Origin: Desulfobacteraceae bacterium
Lineage (GTDB): Bacteria; Desulfobacterota; DSM-4660; Desulfatiglandales; Desulfatiglandaceae
Direction of reading: 5' to 3'
Length of the DNA stretch: 35,850 bases
Assembly: GCA_016783065.1 (NCBI GenBank)
Contig: JADHXI010000013.1
Coordinates: 1 to 35,850, forward strand
The position numbers and the translations under genes were made by a program. Below, in pieces: positions 8,348 through 17,045 of this stretch (its first letter is position 1; each line of letters starts with the position of its first letter). The notes under the pieces are model-generated. The model did no database searches and had not been told where the DNA came from. It saw nothing but the letters and a program-made list of their open reading frames with translations.

Positions 8348-10207
8348 TCAAGCCTCCACAATAGCGCCTTTGGGACACACATCCAGACAGACACCGCATT
8401 CAGTGCAAAGGACCCTGTTTATGGTTGTACGGCCCAACTCCTCATCCTTATATAAGGCAGGACATTCGAATCTATCGATGCAGAAATCACACTCAACGCA
8501 ATCTTCTGTTATTGTGACCTTCCTTCTCTCCAAAATGGCCTCATCCCTGTAAGCGATGATGCAGGGGTGGCTTGCGATAATCACGGCAATACCCCCATCA
8601 GGGTCTTCCACATAGCCGGCGGCCTTCTTGACTAAGGCAGTCATTTCCTTTACGTCATAAGGGTCGACCACCTCTATAAAATCCACGCCACACCCTGCCA
8701 CTAGCCTTTCCAGGGGAATGGCCTTGCCCTTGCTTCCGTCTGCCCGTATGCCCAGGGCCGGGGTTGGCTGCATTCCCGTCATGGCCGTGATATGGTTGTC
8801 CAGGATCACCAGGATGAATCGCGCATCGTTATACACTGCGCTCAGAAGACCGACCGTCCCCGAATGAAAAAAAGTGGAATCCCCGATAGTGGCCACAATG
8901 GGCTTCCGGACACCATCTTGACAGAATGCCTGGTAAAATCCGGACGCAATGGTTATGCCCGCCCCCATATCCAGGCAGGTATCCACGGCCCCAAGATTTA
9001 GGCCCAGGGTGTAACACCCGATATCCGAGGTGAATATGGCCTTTGGACTTGCCTTTCTTATGGCAAAAAAGGCAGCCCTGTGGGGACAACCAGGGCAAAG
9101 GGTGGGCCTGCGTATCGGCAATTCAAGGCGTTTCACCAGCTCAACAGCTTCCCTGTCCCCAGACTCAGGGAAAGGCTCTAAATCAAGTTCCTTGAGGACA
9201 TTATTAATCAGACCGTATACCACCTCTGGGACCAGTTCACCCTCTGCCGGGACATGGCCCGAGAGACGGCCCAGCACCTTCTCCCTATCCCTCAGGAAGT
9301 ATTCTATCACCGCGTCTGTTTCCTCAATCACGAGGACCTTTCCGCATCGGGACATGAACTCTTGGGCCATTCTCTCAGGAAATGGGTAAGGGGTGCCGAG
9401 TTTGAGGACTGGAATATCTTTTCGATCCTCTTCCGAAAAGATATCCCGCACGACAGCATAAGGGACCCCGCCCGCAATGATCCCAAGGGGGTACTTCTTT
9501 GCTGACGCCATATCATGGAAGTTGAAATTACTGAGCCCTTCAAATTTTTGTCCGATCTTCCCCAATTTCTGATTCAACTCCCCGTGGAGGATATAGCGAA
9601 ACCGGGGTGTTGCCGCCCACCTGGCCGGGTCCTTTTCAAAAACAGCCTTTTGATCGTTGGTTTTGAGTGGACCCCATGAAAGGCTTTGCCGTGCATGGCA
9701 CACACGGATGGCTGGCCTTAAGATGACCGGGACTCTGAACTCCTCTGAGATATCCAGAGCCAATTTGGCCATCTCTCGCGCCTCTTTGGGGTTGGACGGG
9801 TCCAGGACAGGCACCTTTGCCAGCCGGGCCATCAGGCGGGTGTCCTGTTCGGTCTGGGAAGAATGGGGGCCGGGATCATCGCATGAAATAATGACCAGAC
9901 CACCGATGGTTCCCAGGTACGCCGCGCTCATGAGTGAATCAGCCGCCACATTCAGCCCCACCTGTTTCATACAGCAGGCCGCCCTCTTTCCAGAGACAGA
10001 GGCGGCAAATGCGGTATCCAATGCCACCTTTTCATTGGTAGACCATTCCACATAGGTATTGAGGCCTTCCGATTTCACCAGCCGGGTAACCTCGGGCAAA
10101 ATCTCCGAACTGGGTGTCCCCGGGTAGGAGGTAACTACCTGGCACCCCGCTTCAACGAGTCCCAGGGCTATGGCCCCATTTCCCAAAAAAAATTCCTCTC
10201 GTGTCAT
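8348..10207 (-). CDS. iorA: Indolepyruvate:ferredoxin oxidoreductase, alpha subunit
   Basis: Thiamine-diphosphate and Fe-S catalytic subunit. The 619 residues contain, in order, a pyruvate-ferredoxin-oxidoreductase N-terminal pyrimidine-binding domain (LGNGAIALGLVEAGC, SYPGTPSSEI), a middle domain, the TPP-binding domain (CPGCPHRAAF, DIGCYTLG, GDSTFFHSG, DNHITAMTG), and a C-terminal two-cluster ferredoxin domain (CVECDFCIDRFECP and CTECGVCLDVCPKG) for electron exit. In the first cluster the fourth Cys is spaced CxxCxxCx5CP, which is usual for IorA. The start ATG at 10207 overlaps the stop of the upstream small gene (ATGA), implying translational coupling. With trpB2 upstream, the cluster looks devoted to aromatic amino acid metabolism. 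Both directions (catabolism or reductive synthesis) are possible. Confidence 0.95.
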   Translation of the reverse strand: MTREEFFLGNGAIALGLVEAGCQVVTSYPGTPSSEILPEVTRLVKSEGLNTYVEWSTNEKVALDTAFAASVSGKRAACCMKQVGLNVAADSLMSAAYLGTIGGLVIISCDDPGPHSSQTEQDTRLMARLAKVPVLDPSNPKEAREMAKLALDISEEFRVPVILRPAIRVCHARQSLSWGPLKTNDQKAVFEKDPARWAATPRFRYILHGELNQKLGKIGQKFEGLSNFNFHDMASAKKYPLGIIAGGVPYAVVRDIFSEEDRKDIPVLKLGTPYPFPERMAQEFMSRCGKVLVIEETDAVIEYFLRDREKVLGRLSGHVPAEGELVPEVVYGLINNVLKELDLEPFPESGDREAVELVKRLELPIRRPTLCPGCPHRAAFFAIRKASPKAIFTSDIGCYTLGLNLGAVDTCLDMGAGITIASGFYQAFCQDGVRKPIVATIGDSTFFHSGTVGLLSAVYNDARFILVILDNHITAMTGMQPTPALGIRADGSKGKAIPLERLVAGCGVDFIEVVDPYDVKEMTALVKKAAGYVEDPDGGIAVIIASHPCIIAYRDEAILERRKVTITEDCVECDFCIDRFECPALYKDEELGRTTINRVLCTECGVCLDVCPKGAIVEA

Positions 10208-10485
10208 GACTCCCCTTTTTCCCTTTTTTTGGCCTGCTCTATCAATTCCACCAGCGAGAGCATTTTTTGTTTAGGAGGACCGCCAAAGACCGTTTCCCAC
10301 TCCGTTGGTGTCAGTTCCTGTTTCATATGATCCTCAACCAGAAAGTGATCATACCAGCAATCAAGGGTCTTAAAACAGGGAAGCCCCTGGTTTTCTAAAC
10401 GACAGTATGAAAAGGGTATCTGATGGCCTAGTCTGGGGCACCTGATTTCATAATCATCGCCTGGCGGTTTACTCTGTCTCTTCAT
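10204..10485 (-). CDS. Small cysteine-containing protein of unknown function
   Basis: No known family is recognised. From the ATG at 10485 it has 93 residues; a TTG at 10506 would give 100, and neither start has a clear ribosome-binding site. The N-terminal half holds four cysteines, in CPRLGHQIPFSYC and then GLPCFKTLDCW, plus several aromatic residues, suggesting a small metal-binding fold. The C-terminal part (LTPTEWETVFGG, SLVELIEQAKKREKG) is probably helical. The stop overlaps the iorA start by four bases, so it is almost certainly translated together with iorA and may be an accessory or assembly factor for the Fe-S/TPP enzyme. That role is inference from position only. Confidence 0.7.
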   Translation of the reverse strand: MKRQSKPPGDDYEIRCPRLGHQIPFSYCRLENQGLPCFKTLDCWYDHFLVEDHMKQELTPTEWETVFGGPPKQKMLSLVELIEQAKKREKGES

Positions 10486-10513
10486 TTTTTGATCTTTTTG
10501 TGTCAAAGGCCGG

Positions 10514-10540
10514 TCCCGGAGACCTCAAAGGTCTCCGGGA
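10514..10540 (-). terminator. Perfect 11-bp hairpin between trpB2 and the ior genes
   Basis: TCCCGGAGACC pairs perfectly with GGTCTCCGGGA around a five-base loop (TCAAA). It lies about 35 bases past the trpB2 stop and just before the small Cys-protein gene. No T run follows on the minus strand, so it may be an mRNA-stabilising or processing hairpin, or an attenuator, rather than a full terminator. Confidence 0.6.
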
Positions 10541-10573
10541 TGGATGGCTACATCATAAATGGTGCAAGGCCTT

Positions 10574-11950
10574 TTAGCCCGTATACTGCTGGGGTTTTGG
10601 GAAGGGTGCAATATCTTTTAAGGCCTTTTTAATTTCGTCCTCCGGGAGTGCATGATCCGAGAGCTGCCCGCTTAAATAGGCCTCATATGCTGCCATATCC
10701 ACCAGGCCGTGCCCGCTCCAGTTGAAGAGGATGATCTTTTCTTTCCCCTCTTCCTTTGCCTTGATAGCCTCACGGATGACAATGGCCACTGCATGGTCTG
10801 TCTCCGGTGCGGAGATAAATCCCTCGGTCCTGGCAAAGGTAACTCCTGCCTGAAATGTCTCCAGTTGAGGAACCGCAACCGGCCTCACAATGTTGCTCAG
10901 GATAAGTTGGCTCACAATGGGCGCCATGCCGTGATATCTCAGGCCGCCCGCATGAATCGGCTCGGGAACAAAATTGTGGCCCAATGTGTGCATGGGAAGG
11001 AAGGGGGTCATCTGTACGGTATCACCAAAGTCATAAGCGAATGGGCCTTTTGTCATGGTGGGACAAGAGGTGGGTTCAACGGCGATGATGTCTATTTCTT
11101 TCCCGTTGATTTTGTCCCGTACAAAGGGAAGGGCATGACCCGCAAAATTGCTGCCCCCTCCCGCGCAACCGATAATAACATCGGGGTAGTCACCGGCAAT
11201 GGCCATCTGTTTCTGGCACTCGAGGCCGTTTACCGTCTGGTGAAGCAGCACATGGTTGAGCACACTCCCAAGGGAATATTTGCTGTTTTCGCCTGTGACC
11301 GCTGCCTCCACCGCCTCGCTGATGGCGATCCCCAGACTCCCTGGAGAATCCGGATTCCGTTCCAGGATTGTCTGCCCCGCCTTGGTCTCGGTGCTGGGGC
11401 TTGCAACGCAGTTGGCGCCCCAGGTCTCCATCATCATACGTCGATAAGGCTTTTGATCGTAACTGATCTTCACCATATATACCTTACATTCCAGACCAAA
11501 AAGGGCGCAACAGAAGGCCAGGGCACTTCCCCACTGACCGGCCCCGGTCTCCGTGCAGATCCGCTTGGTTCCGGCAATCTTGTTGTAATATGCCTGTGCC
11601 ATGGCCGTGTTGGGTTTATGGCTTCCGGGCGGGCTTACACCCTCGTTCTTGAAGTAGATCTTGGCCGGCGTATCAAGATATTTTTCCAGGCTGTAGGCCC
11701 TGTAAAGGGGCGTAGGTCGCCAGAGCAAATATTGTTCCAGGACCTCCTCAGGGATATCAATGTTTCTTTCCTGGCTCACCTCCTGCTCAATAAGAGCCAT
11801 GGGAAAGATAGGAGCCAGATCATCCGGACCAACAGGCTGACCAGTCCCCGGGTGAAGAGGCGGTTCCATGGGTGTGGGTAGATCTGGCAAGACATTGTAC
11901 CATTGCCGCGGCAATTCAGACTCGGGTAAAAAGATTTTCTTAACCTCCAT
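10574..11950 (-). CDS. trpB: Tryptophan synthase beta chain, TrpB2 type
   Basis: PLP enzyme that condenses indole with serine (or phosphoserine in some TrpB2 proteins) to give tryptophan. The 458-residue length, long N-terminal extension ([17 protein letters not shown]) and RPTPLYRA block mark the TrpB2 branch rather than classical TrpB1. The PLP lysine is Lys112 in [21 protein letters not shown] binds the substrate carboxylate, and the CAGGGSNF phosphate loop follows. The ATG at 11950 has AGGAGG six bases upstream; the frame runs on to 12058 without a better start. No trpA, indole-glycerol phosphate synthase or other trp gene is present. Combined with iorAB downstream, this suggests salvage of indole or exchange between indole, indolepyruvate and tryptophan. 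Confidence 0.93.
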   Translation of the reverse strand: MEVKKIFLPESELPRQWYNVLPDLPTPMEPPLHPGTGQPVGPDDLAPIFPMALIEQEVSQERNIDIPEEVLEQYLLWRPTPLYRAYSLEKYLDTPAKIYFKNEGVSPPGSHKPNTAMAQAYYNKIAGTKRICTETGAGQWGSALAFCCALFGLECKVYMVKISYDQKPYRRMMMETWGANCVASPSTETKAGQTILERNPDSPGSLGIAISEAVEAAVTGENSKYSLGSVLNHVLLHQTVNGLECQKQMAIAGDYPDVIIGCAGGGSNFAGHALPFVRDKINGKEIDIIAVEPTSCPTMTKGPFAYDFGDTVQMTPFLPMHTLGHNFVPEPIHAGGLRYHGMAPIVSQLILSNIVRPVAVPQLETFQAGVTFARTEGFISAPETDHAVAIVIREAIKAKEEGKEKIILFNWSGHGLVDMAAYEAYLSGQLSDHALPEDEIKKALKDIAPFPKPQQYTG

Positions 11951-12272
11951 AACTCCTCCTTTTTCTGAATTTGGGTTGTCATCCAAGTCCGCAGCAACCC
12001 AGCTACGGACCGCTCTTGCCCATAAACTGATCAAAAATCCACGTCCTTCGCTATCCACTCCCCCCTCAAGTCATTATCCATCAGCACCCTGGCGTGGAAT
12101 GAGCGAAAGGGTAGTTTTTTTGATTCAAAAAGTCAAGCCTTGACTTATCAACTCATTCCGAGACCTTTGCAATTGACACCCGGACCTCAATGTCCTATCT
12201 TGCCACCTTGATCAGACTTGGATAGCCTTTGCGAGCGAAATTTATACGAATGATCCCGGAGAGAAACAAACC
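11951..12272. other. Divergent intergenic region (trpB2 / MBL-fold gene)
   Basis: About 320 bases between two divergent genes that should hold both promoters. Apart from the trpB2 ribosome-binding site, I see no strong promoter, leader peptide or attenuator. A GAGACCTTTGCAA stretch at about 12160 resembles the terminal sequence of the repeat at 26071-26244 and may be a relic end. Confidence 0.4.
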
Positions 12273-12929
12273 GTGATCCTAAAGATGCTGGAAACAGGAC
12301 CTCTTATGGTCAATTGCTATATCGTGGCCGATGAAACCACCAAAGAAGCCGCCGTATTCGACCCCGGCGGAAACGTGGACCAAATTCTCAAGGCCCTCTC
12401 TGATGACGACCTGAGGGTGAAGTACATCATGAATACCCACACGCACTGGGACCACGTGGGAGGAAACCAGGAACTCGAAGATGCCACCGACGCCCCCATC
12501 TTGACCCATCGTGACGAGGCCCCGGGACTCCAATCGGTTCGTGAAAATGCGTCCATGTTCGGAAGCGGTGCGAACAACTCCAGGGCCTCTCGCTTCATCC
12601 AAGAGGGGGATGTGATAGAAATGGGGTCTATCCGATTCGAGGTTCTGGACCTGCGTGGCCATTCCCTCGCCGGGCTTGGTTTTGTCTGTGAAGGCGAATT
12701 GGAGTTGGACGGCACAACGCAAAAGAGGAAGGTGGTAATTTGTGGTGATGCCCTGTTTGCGGGAAGCATCGGCCGAACCGATTTCCCGGGGAGCAATATG
12801 GAACTCCTTCTGGAAAATATCCGCAAGAAGATATTTACCCTCCCGGATGACACCTTGATCCTGTCCGGGCACGGTCCCGTGACAACAGTGGGGCGTGAAA
12901 AACAGTTTAATCCATTCTTGCAGGGTTAG
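12273..12929 (+). CDS. Metallo-beta-lactamase-fold hydrolase (glyoxalase II-like)
   Basis: Predicted dinuclear zinc hydrolase, cytosolic (no signal peptide). The 218 residues show the hallmark THTHWDHVGG (HxHxDH), a later GH (DLRGHSLAG), the metal-bridging Asp in GDALFAGSIGRTDFPG, and the final His in SGHGPVTTVGREK. This order and the GRTDFPG segment match small glyoxalase II / YcbL-type thioesterases that act on hydroxyacyl-glutathione or other thioesters. The start is the GTG at 12273; its ribosome-binding site (GGAGAGAAA) is moderate. It is transcribed divergently from trpB2. The true substrate cannot be read. The neighbourhood of an acyl-CoA-forming oxidoreductase hints at thioester hydrolysis, which is inference. 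Confidence 0.88.
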   Translation: MILKMLETGPLMVNCYIVADETTKEAAVFDPGGNVDQILKALSDDDLRVKYIMNTHTHWDHVGGNQELEDATDAPILTHRDEAPGLQSVRENASMFGSGANNSRASRFIQEGDVIEMGSIRFEVLDLRGHSLAGLGFVCEGELELDGTTQKRKVVICGDALFAGSIGRTDFPGSNMELLLENIRKKIFTLPDDTLILSGHGPVTTVGREKQFNPFLQG

Positions 12930-13055
12930 GGCTTGCGCAAAAATAACTTCGCAGAATTGGCGCTATCCTCAATAAATTCCAGAGAAACAACCGAAGGTTC
13001 TCGGCGTGATTGTATCTCTTGACGAAATTCCCGTTTGTACTTACAATCAGAATGT

Positions 13056-13177
13056 CTAGGAGGCTGTCCGAGAATGAGATAGTTTTTTCAAGATCAAGCC
13101 TCCGGCCCGTAGGCCTACGCCCCGGAGGGGAAGGCGCAGAGATTGGGAAAAATGGCCATTCTCGGACAGCCTCCTAG
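13056..13177. mobile_element. 122-bp MITE-like element with perfect 21-bp inverted ends
   Basis: Bases 13056-13076 (CTAGGAGGCTGTCCGAGAATG) and 13157-13177 are perfect inverted repeats of 21 bases. The interior contains a GC-rich hairpin core (13095-13136, CCTCCGG...CCGGAGG) that recurs almost unchanged at 26105-26148 inside a repeat with different ends. It has no coding capacity. I see no adjacent target duplication. It fills most of the 296-base gap between the MBL-fold gene and the HTH gene. Confidence 0.7.
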
Positions 13178-13225
13178 GAACAGTTACAACACAATCCTCC
13201 TTCTTCCACTTAACGGGAGTCCAAA

Positions 13226-13480
13226 ATGGCTAGAAAAAAGATTGATGAGAGTGTAAAGCAAAAGATTGTAGAGGCCCGTGCGAGTGGTCTGTCCCTCAAA
13301 AAAATAGCCGATCAGTTCGGGATAAGCACCACAAGTGTCAGCAGGATCATCAAAGACAAGGGGCCTCCAAAGACTGCTGAGAAAAAGACCGATCGGCAAA
13401 AAAGGATTGAGGCGCTTGAGATAAGAATCGCTGATCTGGAAAAGAAAATCCTCGATCTAGAGGCAAAACAGAACTTCTAA
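13226..13480 (+). CDS. Small helix-turn-helix protein with C-terminal coiled coil
   Basis: An 84-residue predicted DNA-binding protein. Residues 5-40 resemble the HTH of Hin-type resolvases and IS-derived HTH_7 domains (KIVEARASGLSLKKIADQ, then GISTTSVSRIIKDKG as the recognition helix). Residues 55-82 form a heptad-rich coiled coil (IEALEIRIADLEKKILDLEA) for dimerisation. No catalytic recombinase domain is present. The ATG at 13226 has GGGAG about seven bases upstream. It stops ten bases short of the convergent nitrilase. It may be a stand-alone regulator or a domesticated fragment of a transposase N-terminus. It lies next to the MITE at 13056-13177, which it might once have served, but that is speculation. 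Confidence 0.75.
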   Translation: MARKKIDESVKQKIVEARASGLSLKKIADQFGISTTSVSRIIKDKGPPKTAEKKTDRQKRIEALEIRIADLEKKILDLEAKQNF

Positions 13481-13490
13481 GGCCCTCGCT

Positions 13491-14459
13491 CTATTCGACC
13501 ATTTCATCGGCAAAAGGATCCCGCGCATCCCCTGAGGATGTAACGACCGCAGGCATGGCCCGTTCGTTGACATAAAGCCTGAAGATGTCGGGGCGGGCGT
13601 AATGACCGGTCACATCAAAATCGTATTTTCCCCGTGCGATGTCGTTCATATCCAACTCGGCCGTTAGGATTGTCTCACTGTCATAGCTGGGCCCGGCAAG
13701 GACGTCGCCCAGGGGTGCAACAATGCAGCTGCCCCCGCGCATAAGCACCGTCTCAGGGTCATCTCCTTGAATCGCAGCATAATCTTCCGGACAATCCCGC
13801 CGTGTAAGATACTGACAGCAGGAAAGGACAAAACAGCGCCCTTCCAAGGCAATGTGCTGCATGGTCGGGAGCCAGGTATCCCGGTCATCTGCGGTAGGCG
13901 CGCAGTAAATCTGGATGCCCTTGGAATACATATATGTCCGCAGGAGGGGCATATAGTTTTCCCAACAGATAACGGCCCCCAGTCTGCCCAGGTCCGTGTC
14001 AAAGACCGGCAAGGTTGACCCGTCTCCAAACCCCCAGACGATGCGCTCCATGACCGTGGGCATGAGCTTGCGATGCTTCCCCATAAAGCTGCCGTCAGGC
14101 CCGAAGAACAAGACGGTACAATAGAGGGTCCCCTGGTCTCTTTCTATGACACCGATGACCAGATAAATGCTATTTTCCTTAGCTACGGCTCCCAATGCTT
14201 CGGTAGCGGACCCGGGTACGTCAACGGAACTCTCCCAGTAGCGCCGGAAATCATCCCGCCCCCCGGGAAGGCGCATACCCACCCGCGCGCCAAAATCCAA
14301 ACCTTTGGGGTAGGCTGAGATAAAACCTTCGGGAAAGACCACCATCTGGGCCTTCTGCTTGGCAGCATCTGCTGCAAGCGCACGCACCTTCTCAACTGTC
14401 TTTTCTCGGTTGAAAACAACAGGGGTCGCCTGGACCACAGCAGCTCGAACGATACTCAT
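13491..14459 (-). CDS. Nitrilase (carbon-nitrogen hydrolase, branch 1)
   Basis: Hydrolyses nitriles to the carboxylic acid and ammonia. The catalytic triad is complete: Glu44 (VVFPEGFISAYPKG), Lys131 (HRKLMPT) and Cys165 (GAVICWENYMPLLR). The CWENYMPL context and the 322-residue length fit true nitrilases (arylaceto- or aliphatic) rather than amidases or carbamoylases. The ATG at 14459 is preceded by GGAGGTG. It is monocistronic as far as I can see, convergent with the HTH gene, and the MITE at 14578-14837 sits in its upstream region. A link with indole-acetonitrile or phenylacetonitrile use would fit the nearby aryl-pyruvate genes, but the substrate is not determinable from sequence. Confidence 0.9.
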   Translation of the reverse strand: MSIVRAAVVQATPVVFNREKTVEKVRALAADAAKQKAQMVVFPEGFISAYPKGLDFGARVGMRLPGGRDDFRRYWESSVDVPGSATEALGAVAKENSIYLVIGVIERDQGTLYCTVLFFGPDGSFMGKHRKLMPTVMERIVWGFGDGSTLPVFDTDLGRLGAVICWENYMPLLRTYMYSKGIQIYCAPTADDRDTWLPTMQHIALEGRCFVLSCCQYLTRRDCPEDYAAIQGDDPETVLMRGGSCIVAPLGDVLAGPSYDSETILTAELDMNDIARGKYDFDVTGHYARPDIFRLYVNERAMPAVVTSSGDARDPFADEMVE

Positions 14460-14569
14460 AGTTCACCTCCAGATTTGATGTTATGAAATGATTATGTCCA
14501 TGATGATTCTTACCAATACTTAGGCGTTTCGAAAATTCTACAACCTATTGAAATTGCAGATATTTGCTA

Positions 14570-14845
14570 AATCTTAGGTAACTTCTCAATAGTCCAGGAG
14601 AAATAATAGGATTTCTGGAGTGGGGTTCGGGTGTTTCTTTCCGGCGCTCTCTCAAAGTGAATTTACTTCTCTATTTTGCAGTGGTTGATATTTGGGGTTT
14701 TCTCCTCCTGAACCCTTGTTGGCTTCTCCATGCTCTTGGCAAAACCTCAAATATCAGCCACACTACGACGACAGGTTTAGAGAGCGCCGGAAAGAAACAG
14801 CTGAACCCCACGGTGCCCGAACTCATTGAGAACTTACAATCTTAG
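14570..14845. repeat. 8-bp target-site duplication flanking MITE copy A
   Basis: AATCTTAG occurs at 14570-14577 and again at 14838-14845, immediately outside the terminal inverted repeats of the element. A perfect 8-bp direct repeat at both edges is the expected scar of transposition. Confidence 0.8.
14578..14837. mobile_element. 260-bp near-palindromic MITE, copy A
   Basis: The terminal repeats GTAACTTCTCAAT and ATTGAGAACTTAC are inverted with one mismatch. The two halves are complementary further in: the GTTTCTTTCCGGCGCTCTCT arm near 14634 pairs with its complement near 14785, and GTGGTTGATATTTGGGG pairs with CCTCAAATATCAGCCAC. The whole element could fold into one long hairpin. The 62-codon GTG-initiated frame inside is not conserved as protein between copies A and B, so it is probably non-coding. 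It lies between the divergent nitrilase and glnS genes. Confidence 0.85.
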
Positions 14846-15319
14846 CAGTCTTGCCTCACACATGGAATAATGGAATGGTGGAATAATGGAATGATGTAAA
14901 TTCGTCTTCTACCGAATGGATTAGATGGGAATTTCTCATTTCTCTCATGCTTTGTCAACTTGATTGTCCCAATAAACCATTCAGTCAATTCCCCAAAACC
15001 CATTATTTTTACCCCGTGAAACCTCTTCTTGTTTAACCGGGGTCAGTCTTCTCTCCGAGCCGTAGGCTTTACCCTCCGGCCTGGAAGCGAAGCCGAAGGC
15101 CATCGTTCCAACATTCCAATTGGGGTGAAGCGAACTAAGTTCACCATTGTCAAAAAAAATCACTTCTGTAACCATGGACATCGCACAATCAGGCAGACAA
15201 AAGATTTTTCAAACCGCCAAAAGATATTGTCCGGCCCTCTTTTCAACTACAAAGAAATTTCAAAATATGCTACTGTATTCGACAGCAAGAAAAGACTACC
15301 ATATTGAGGAGCTGATAAA
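14838..15319. other. Intergenic region before glnS with small repeats
   Basis: No gene is supported. 14862-14896 is a short tandem repeat of GGAATAATGGAATGGT type. 15056-15101 holds a GC-rich hairpin-forming block (CCCTCCGGCCTGGAAGCG...GAAGGCC) that resembles the block at 32461-32512. The last 100 bases are AT-rich and probably contain the glnS promoter, which I cannot place with confidence. Confidence 0.45.
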
Positions 15320-17029
15320 ATGACCACAGATTCAACCCCTTCCCCCAATTTTATCCGAAATATTGTGGCGGAAGACCTCAAGACAAACAAGAACAACGGC
15401 CGGGTCCATACCCGGTTTCCGCCGGAACCAAACGGCTATCTCCATATCGGGCATGCCAAATCCATCTGCCTCAATTTTGGTATTGCCGCCGAAAATGGCG
15501 GCCTCTGCAATCTCCGATTCGACGACACCAACCCCAGCAAAGAGGAGGTGGAATACGTTGAATCCATCATGGAAGATGTCAGGTGGCTCGGGTTTGATTG
15601 GGATGATCGGCTCTTTTATGCGTCAGACTATTTTGAGAAGTTATACGAGTATGCTGAGGAATTGATCCGGAAGGGCAAGGCCTATGTCTGCGATCTGAGC
15701 CCGGAAGAAATAAGGGCGTACCGTGGCACTCTGACCGAGCCGGGGAAAGACAGCCCCTACCGGACCCGTTCGGTGGAAGAGAACTTCGACCTGTTTCAGA
15801 GAATGCGCGCAGGGGAATTTGAAGATCGTTCACGCGTACTCCGAGCAAAAATCGATATGTCCTCTCCAAATTTGAATATGCGGGATCCGGTCATCTTTCG
15901 GATACTGCGGGCAGAGCATCACAGGACAGGCAACAAATGGTGTATCTATCCCACCTACGATTTCACCCACTGCCTCTCCGACTCCATAGAAGGCATCACC
16001 CATTCCCTCTGCACCCTGGAATTTGAAGACAACCGACCGCTGTATGATTGGGTGCTTGATCAACTGGATGTCCCCTGTCACCCCCAGCAGATCGAGTTTG
16101 CGCGTCTCAATCTCAGCCATACCGTTTTGAGCAAACGCAAACTCCTGGAGTTGGTTGAGCAAAAACATGTGACCGGGTGGGACGATCCCCGGATGCCGAC
16201 CCTATCGGGTCTTCGAAGGCGAGGTTACACACCGGAGTCCATTCGGAATTTTTGTGAGCGTATCGGGGTGGCCAAGCGGGAAAGCACAGTTGAAATTGCC
16301 CTGCTGGAGCACTGCCTGAGAGAAGATCTAAACAAACGGGCACGGCGGGTGATGGGGGTTTTGCGCCCCCTGAAGGTTGTCATCGACAACTATCCTGAAG
16401 ACCTGGTGGAAGAGATGGAGGCCATAAACAACCCGGAGGATCTCGCCATGGGGACCCGTAAGGTCCCGTTTTCGCGTGTCCTCTATATAGAACAGGATGA
16501 TTTTCACGAAGACCCGCCCAAGAAATTTTTCCGTCTGGCCCCCGGTCGCGAGGTCCGGCTGAGATACGCGTACTACATCACCTGTGTAAACGTGGTTAAG
16601 GACAGTAAGACCGGCGAGGTGACAGAACTTCATTGCACCTATGATCCCGAGACAAGGGGTGGTTCCTCTCCGGACGGGCGCAGGGTCAAGGCCACCTTGC
16701 ACTGGGTCTCTGCCTCCCACTCTCAGGAGGCGGAAGTGCGGATCTATGATCACCTCTTCACAAAGGAACACCCGACAGATGACAAGGAGGTGAGTGATTT
16801 CAAGATCCATCTGAACCCGAACTCCCTCGAAGCATTGACCTCCTGCCGCGTAGAGCCGGGGCTCAGGGATGCACCGCCGGGCAGCAGGTTTCAGTTCGAG
16901 AGGTTGGGCTATTTTTGTGTTGATTCGGTTGATTCTACCGATGCCGGACTCATATTCAACAGGACAGTATCACTGAAGGATTCGTGGGCCAAGATCCAGA
17001 AGGCACAAAAGAAAAAAGGTCAACCCTGA
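15320..17029 (+). CDS. glnS: Glutaminyl-tRNA synthetase
   Basis: Class I synthetase charging tRNA-Gln directly. The 569-residue protein has HIGH intact as YLHIGHAK (residues 42-45) preceded by FPPEPNG, and the KMSKS counterpart VLSKR (269-273), the usual GlnRS form. [17 protein letters not shown] and the [19 protein letters not shown] segment separate it from GltX-type GluRS. The C-terminal 230 residues are the two beta-barrel anticodon-binding domains ([21 protein letters not shown]). The ATG at 15320 has GAGGAG eight bases upstream. It is convergent with cysE, with only 16 bases between stops. It is an independent unit as far as the sequence shows. Confidence 0.97.
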   Translation: MTTDSTPSPNFIRNIVAEDLKTNKNNGRVHTRFPPEPNGYLHIGHAKSICLNFGIAAENGGLCNLRFDDTNPSKEEVEYVESIMEDVRWLGFDWDDRLFYASDYFEKLYEYAEELIRKGKAYVCDLSPEEIRAYRGTLTEPGKDSPYRTRSVEENFDLFQRMRAGEFEDRSRVLRAKIDMSSPNLNMRDPVIFRILRAEHHRTGNKWCIYPTYDFTHCLSDSIEGITHSLCTLEFEDNRPLYDWVLDQLDVPCHPQQIEFARLNLSHTVLSKRKLLELVEQKHVTGWDDPRMPTLSGLRRRGYTPESIRNFCERIGVAKRESTVEIALLEHCLREDLNKRARRVMGVLRPLKVVIDNYPEDLVEEMEAINNPEDLAMGTRKVPFSRVLYIEQDDFHEDPPKKFFRLAPGREVRLRYAYYITCVNVVKDSKTGEVTELHCTYDPETRGGSSPDGRRVKATLHWVSASHSQEAEVRIYDHLFTKEHPTDDKEVSDFKIHLNPNSLEALTSCRVEPGLRDAPPGSRFQFERLGYFCVDSVDSTDAGLIFNRTVSLKDSWAKIQKAQKKKGQP

Positions 17030-17045
17030 AAACCGGGGGCGCCTT

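Noticed and set aside
10709-11881. 390-codon plus-strand frame opposite trpB2
   Set aside because: It is a shadow of trpB2, with no family resemblance.
14657-14845. 62-codon frame in MITE copy A (and the 63-codon one in copy B)
   Set aside because: The proteins of the two copies differ mainly by non-synonymous changes and there is no ribosome-binding site; the conservation is at the DNA/palindrome level.
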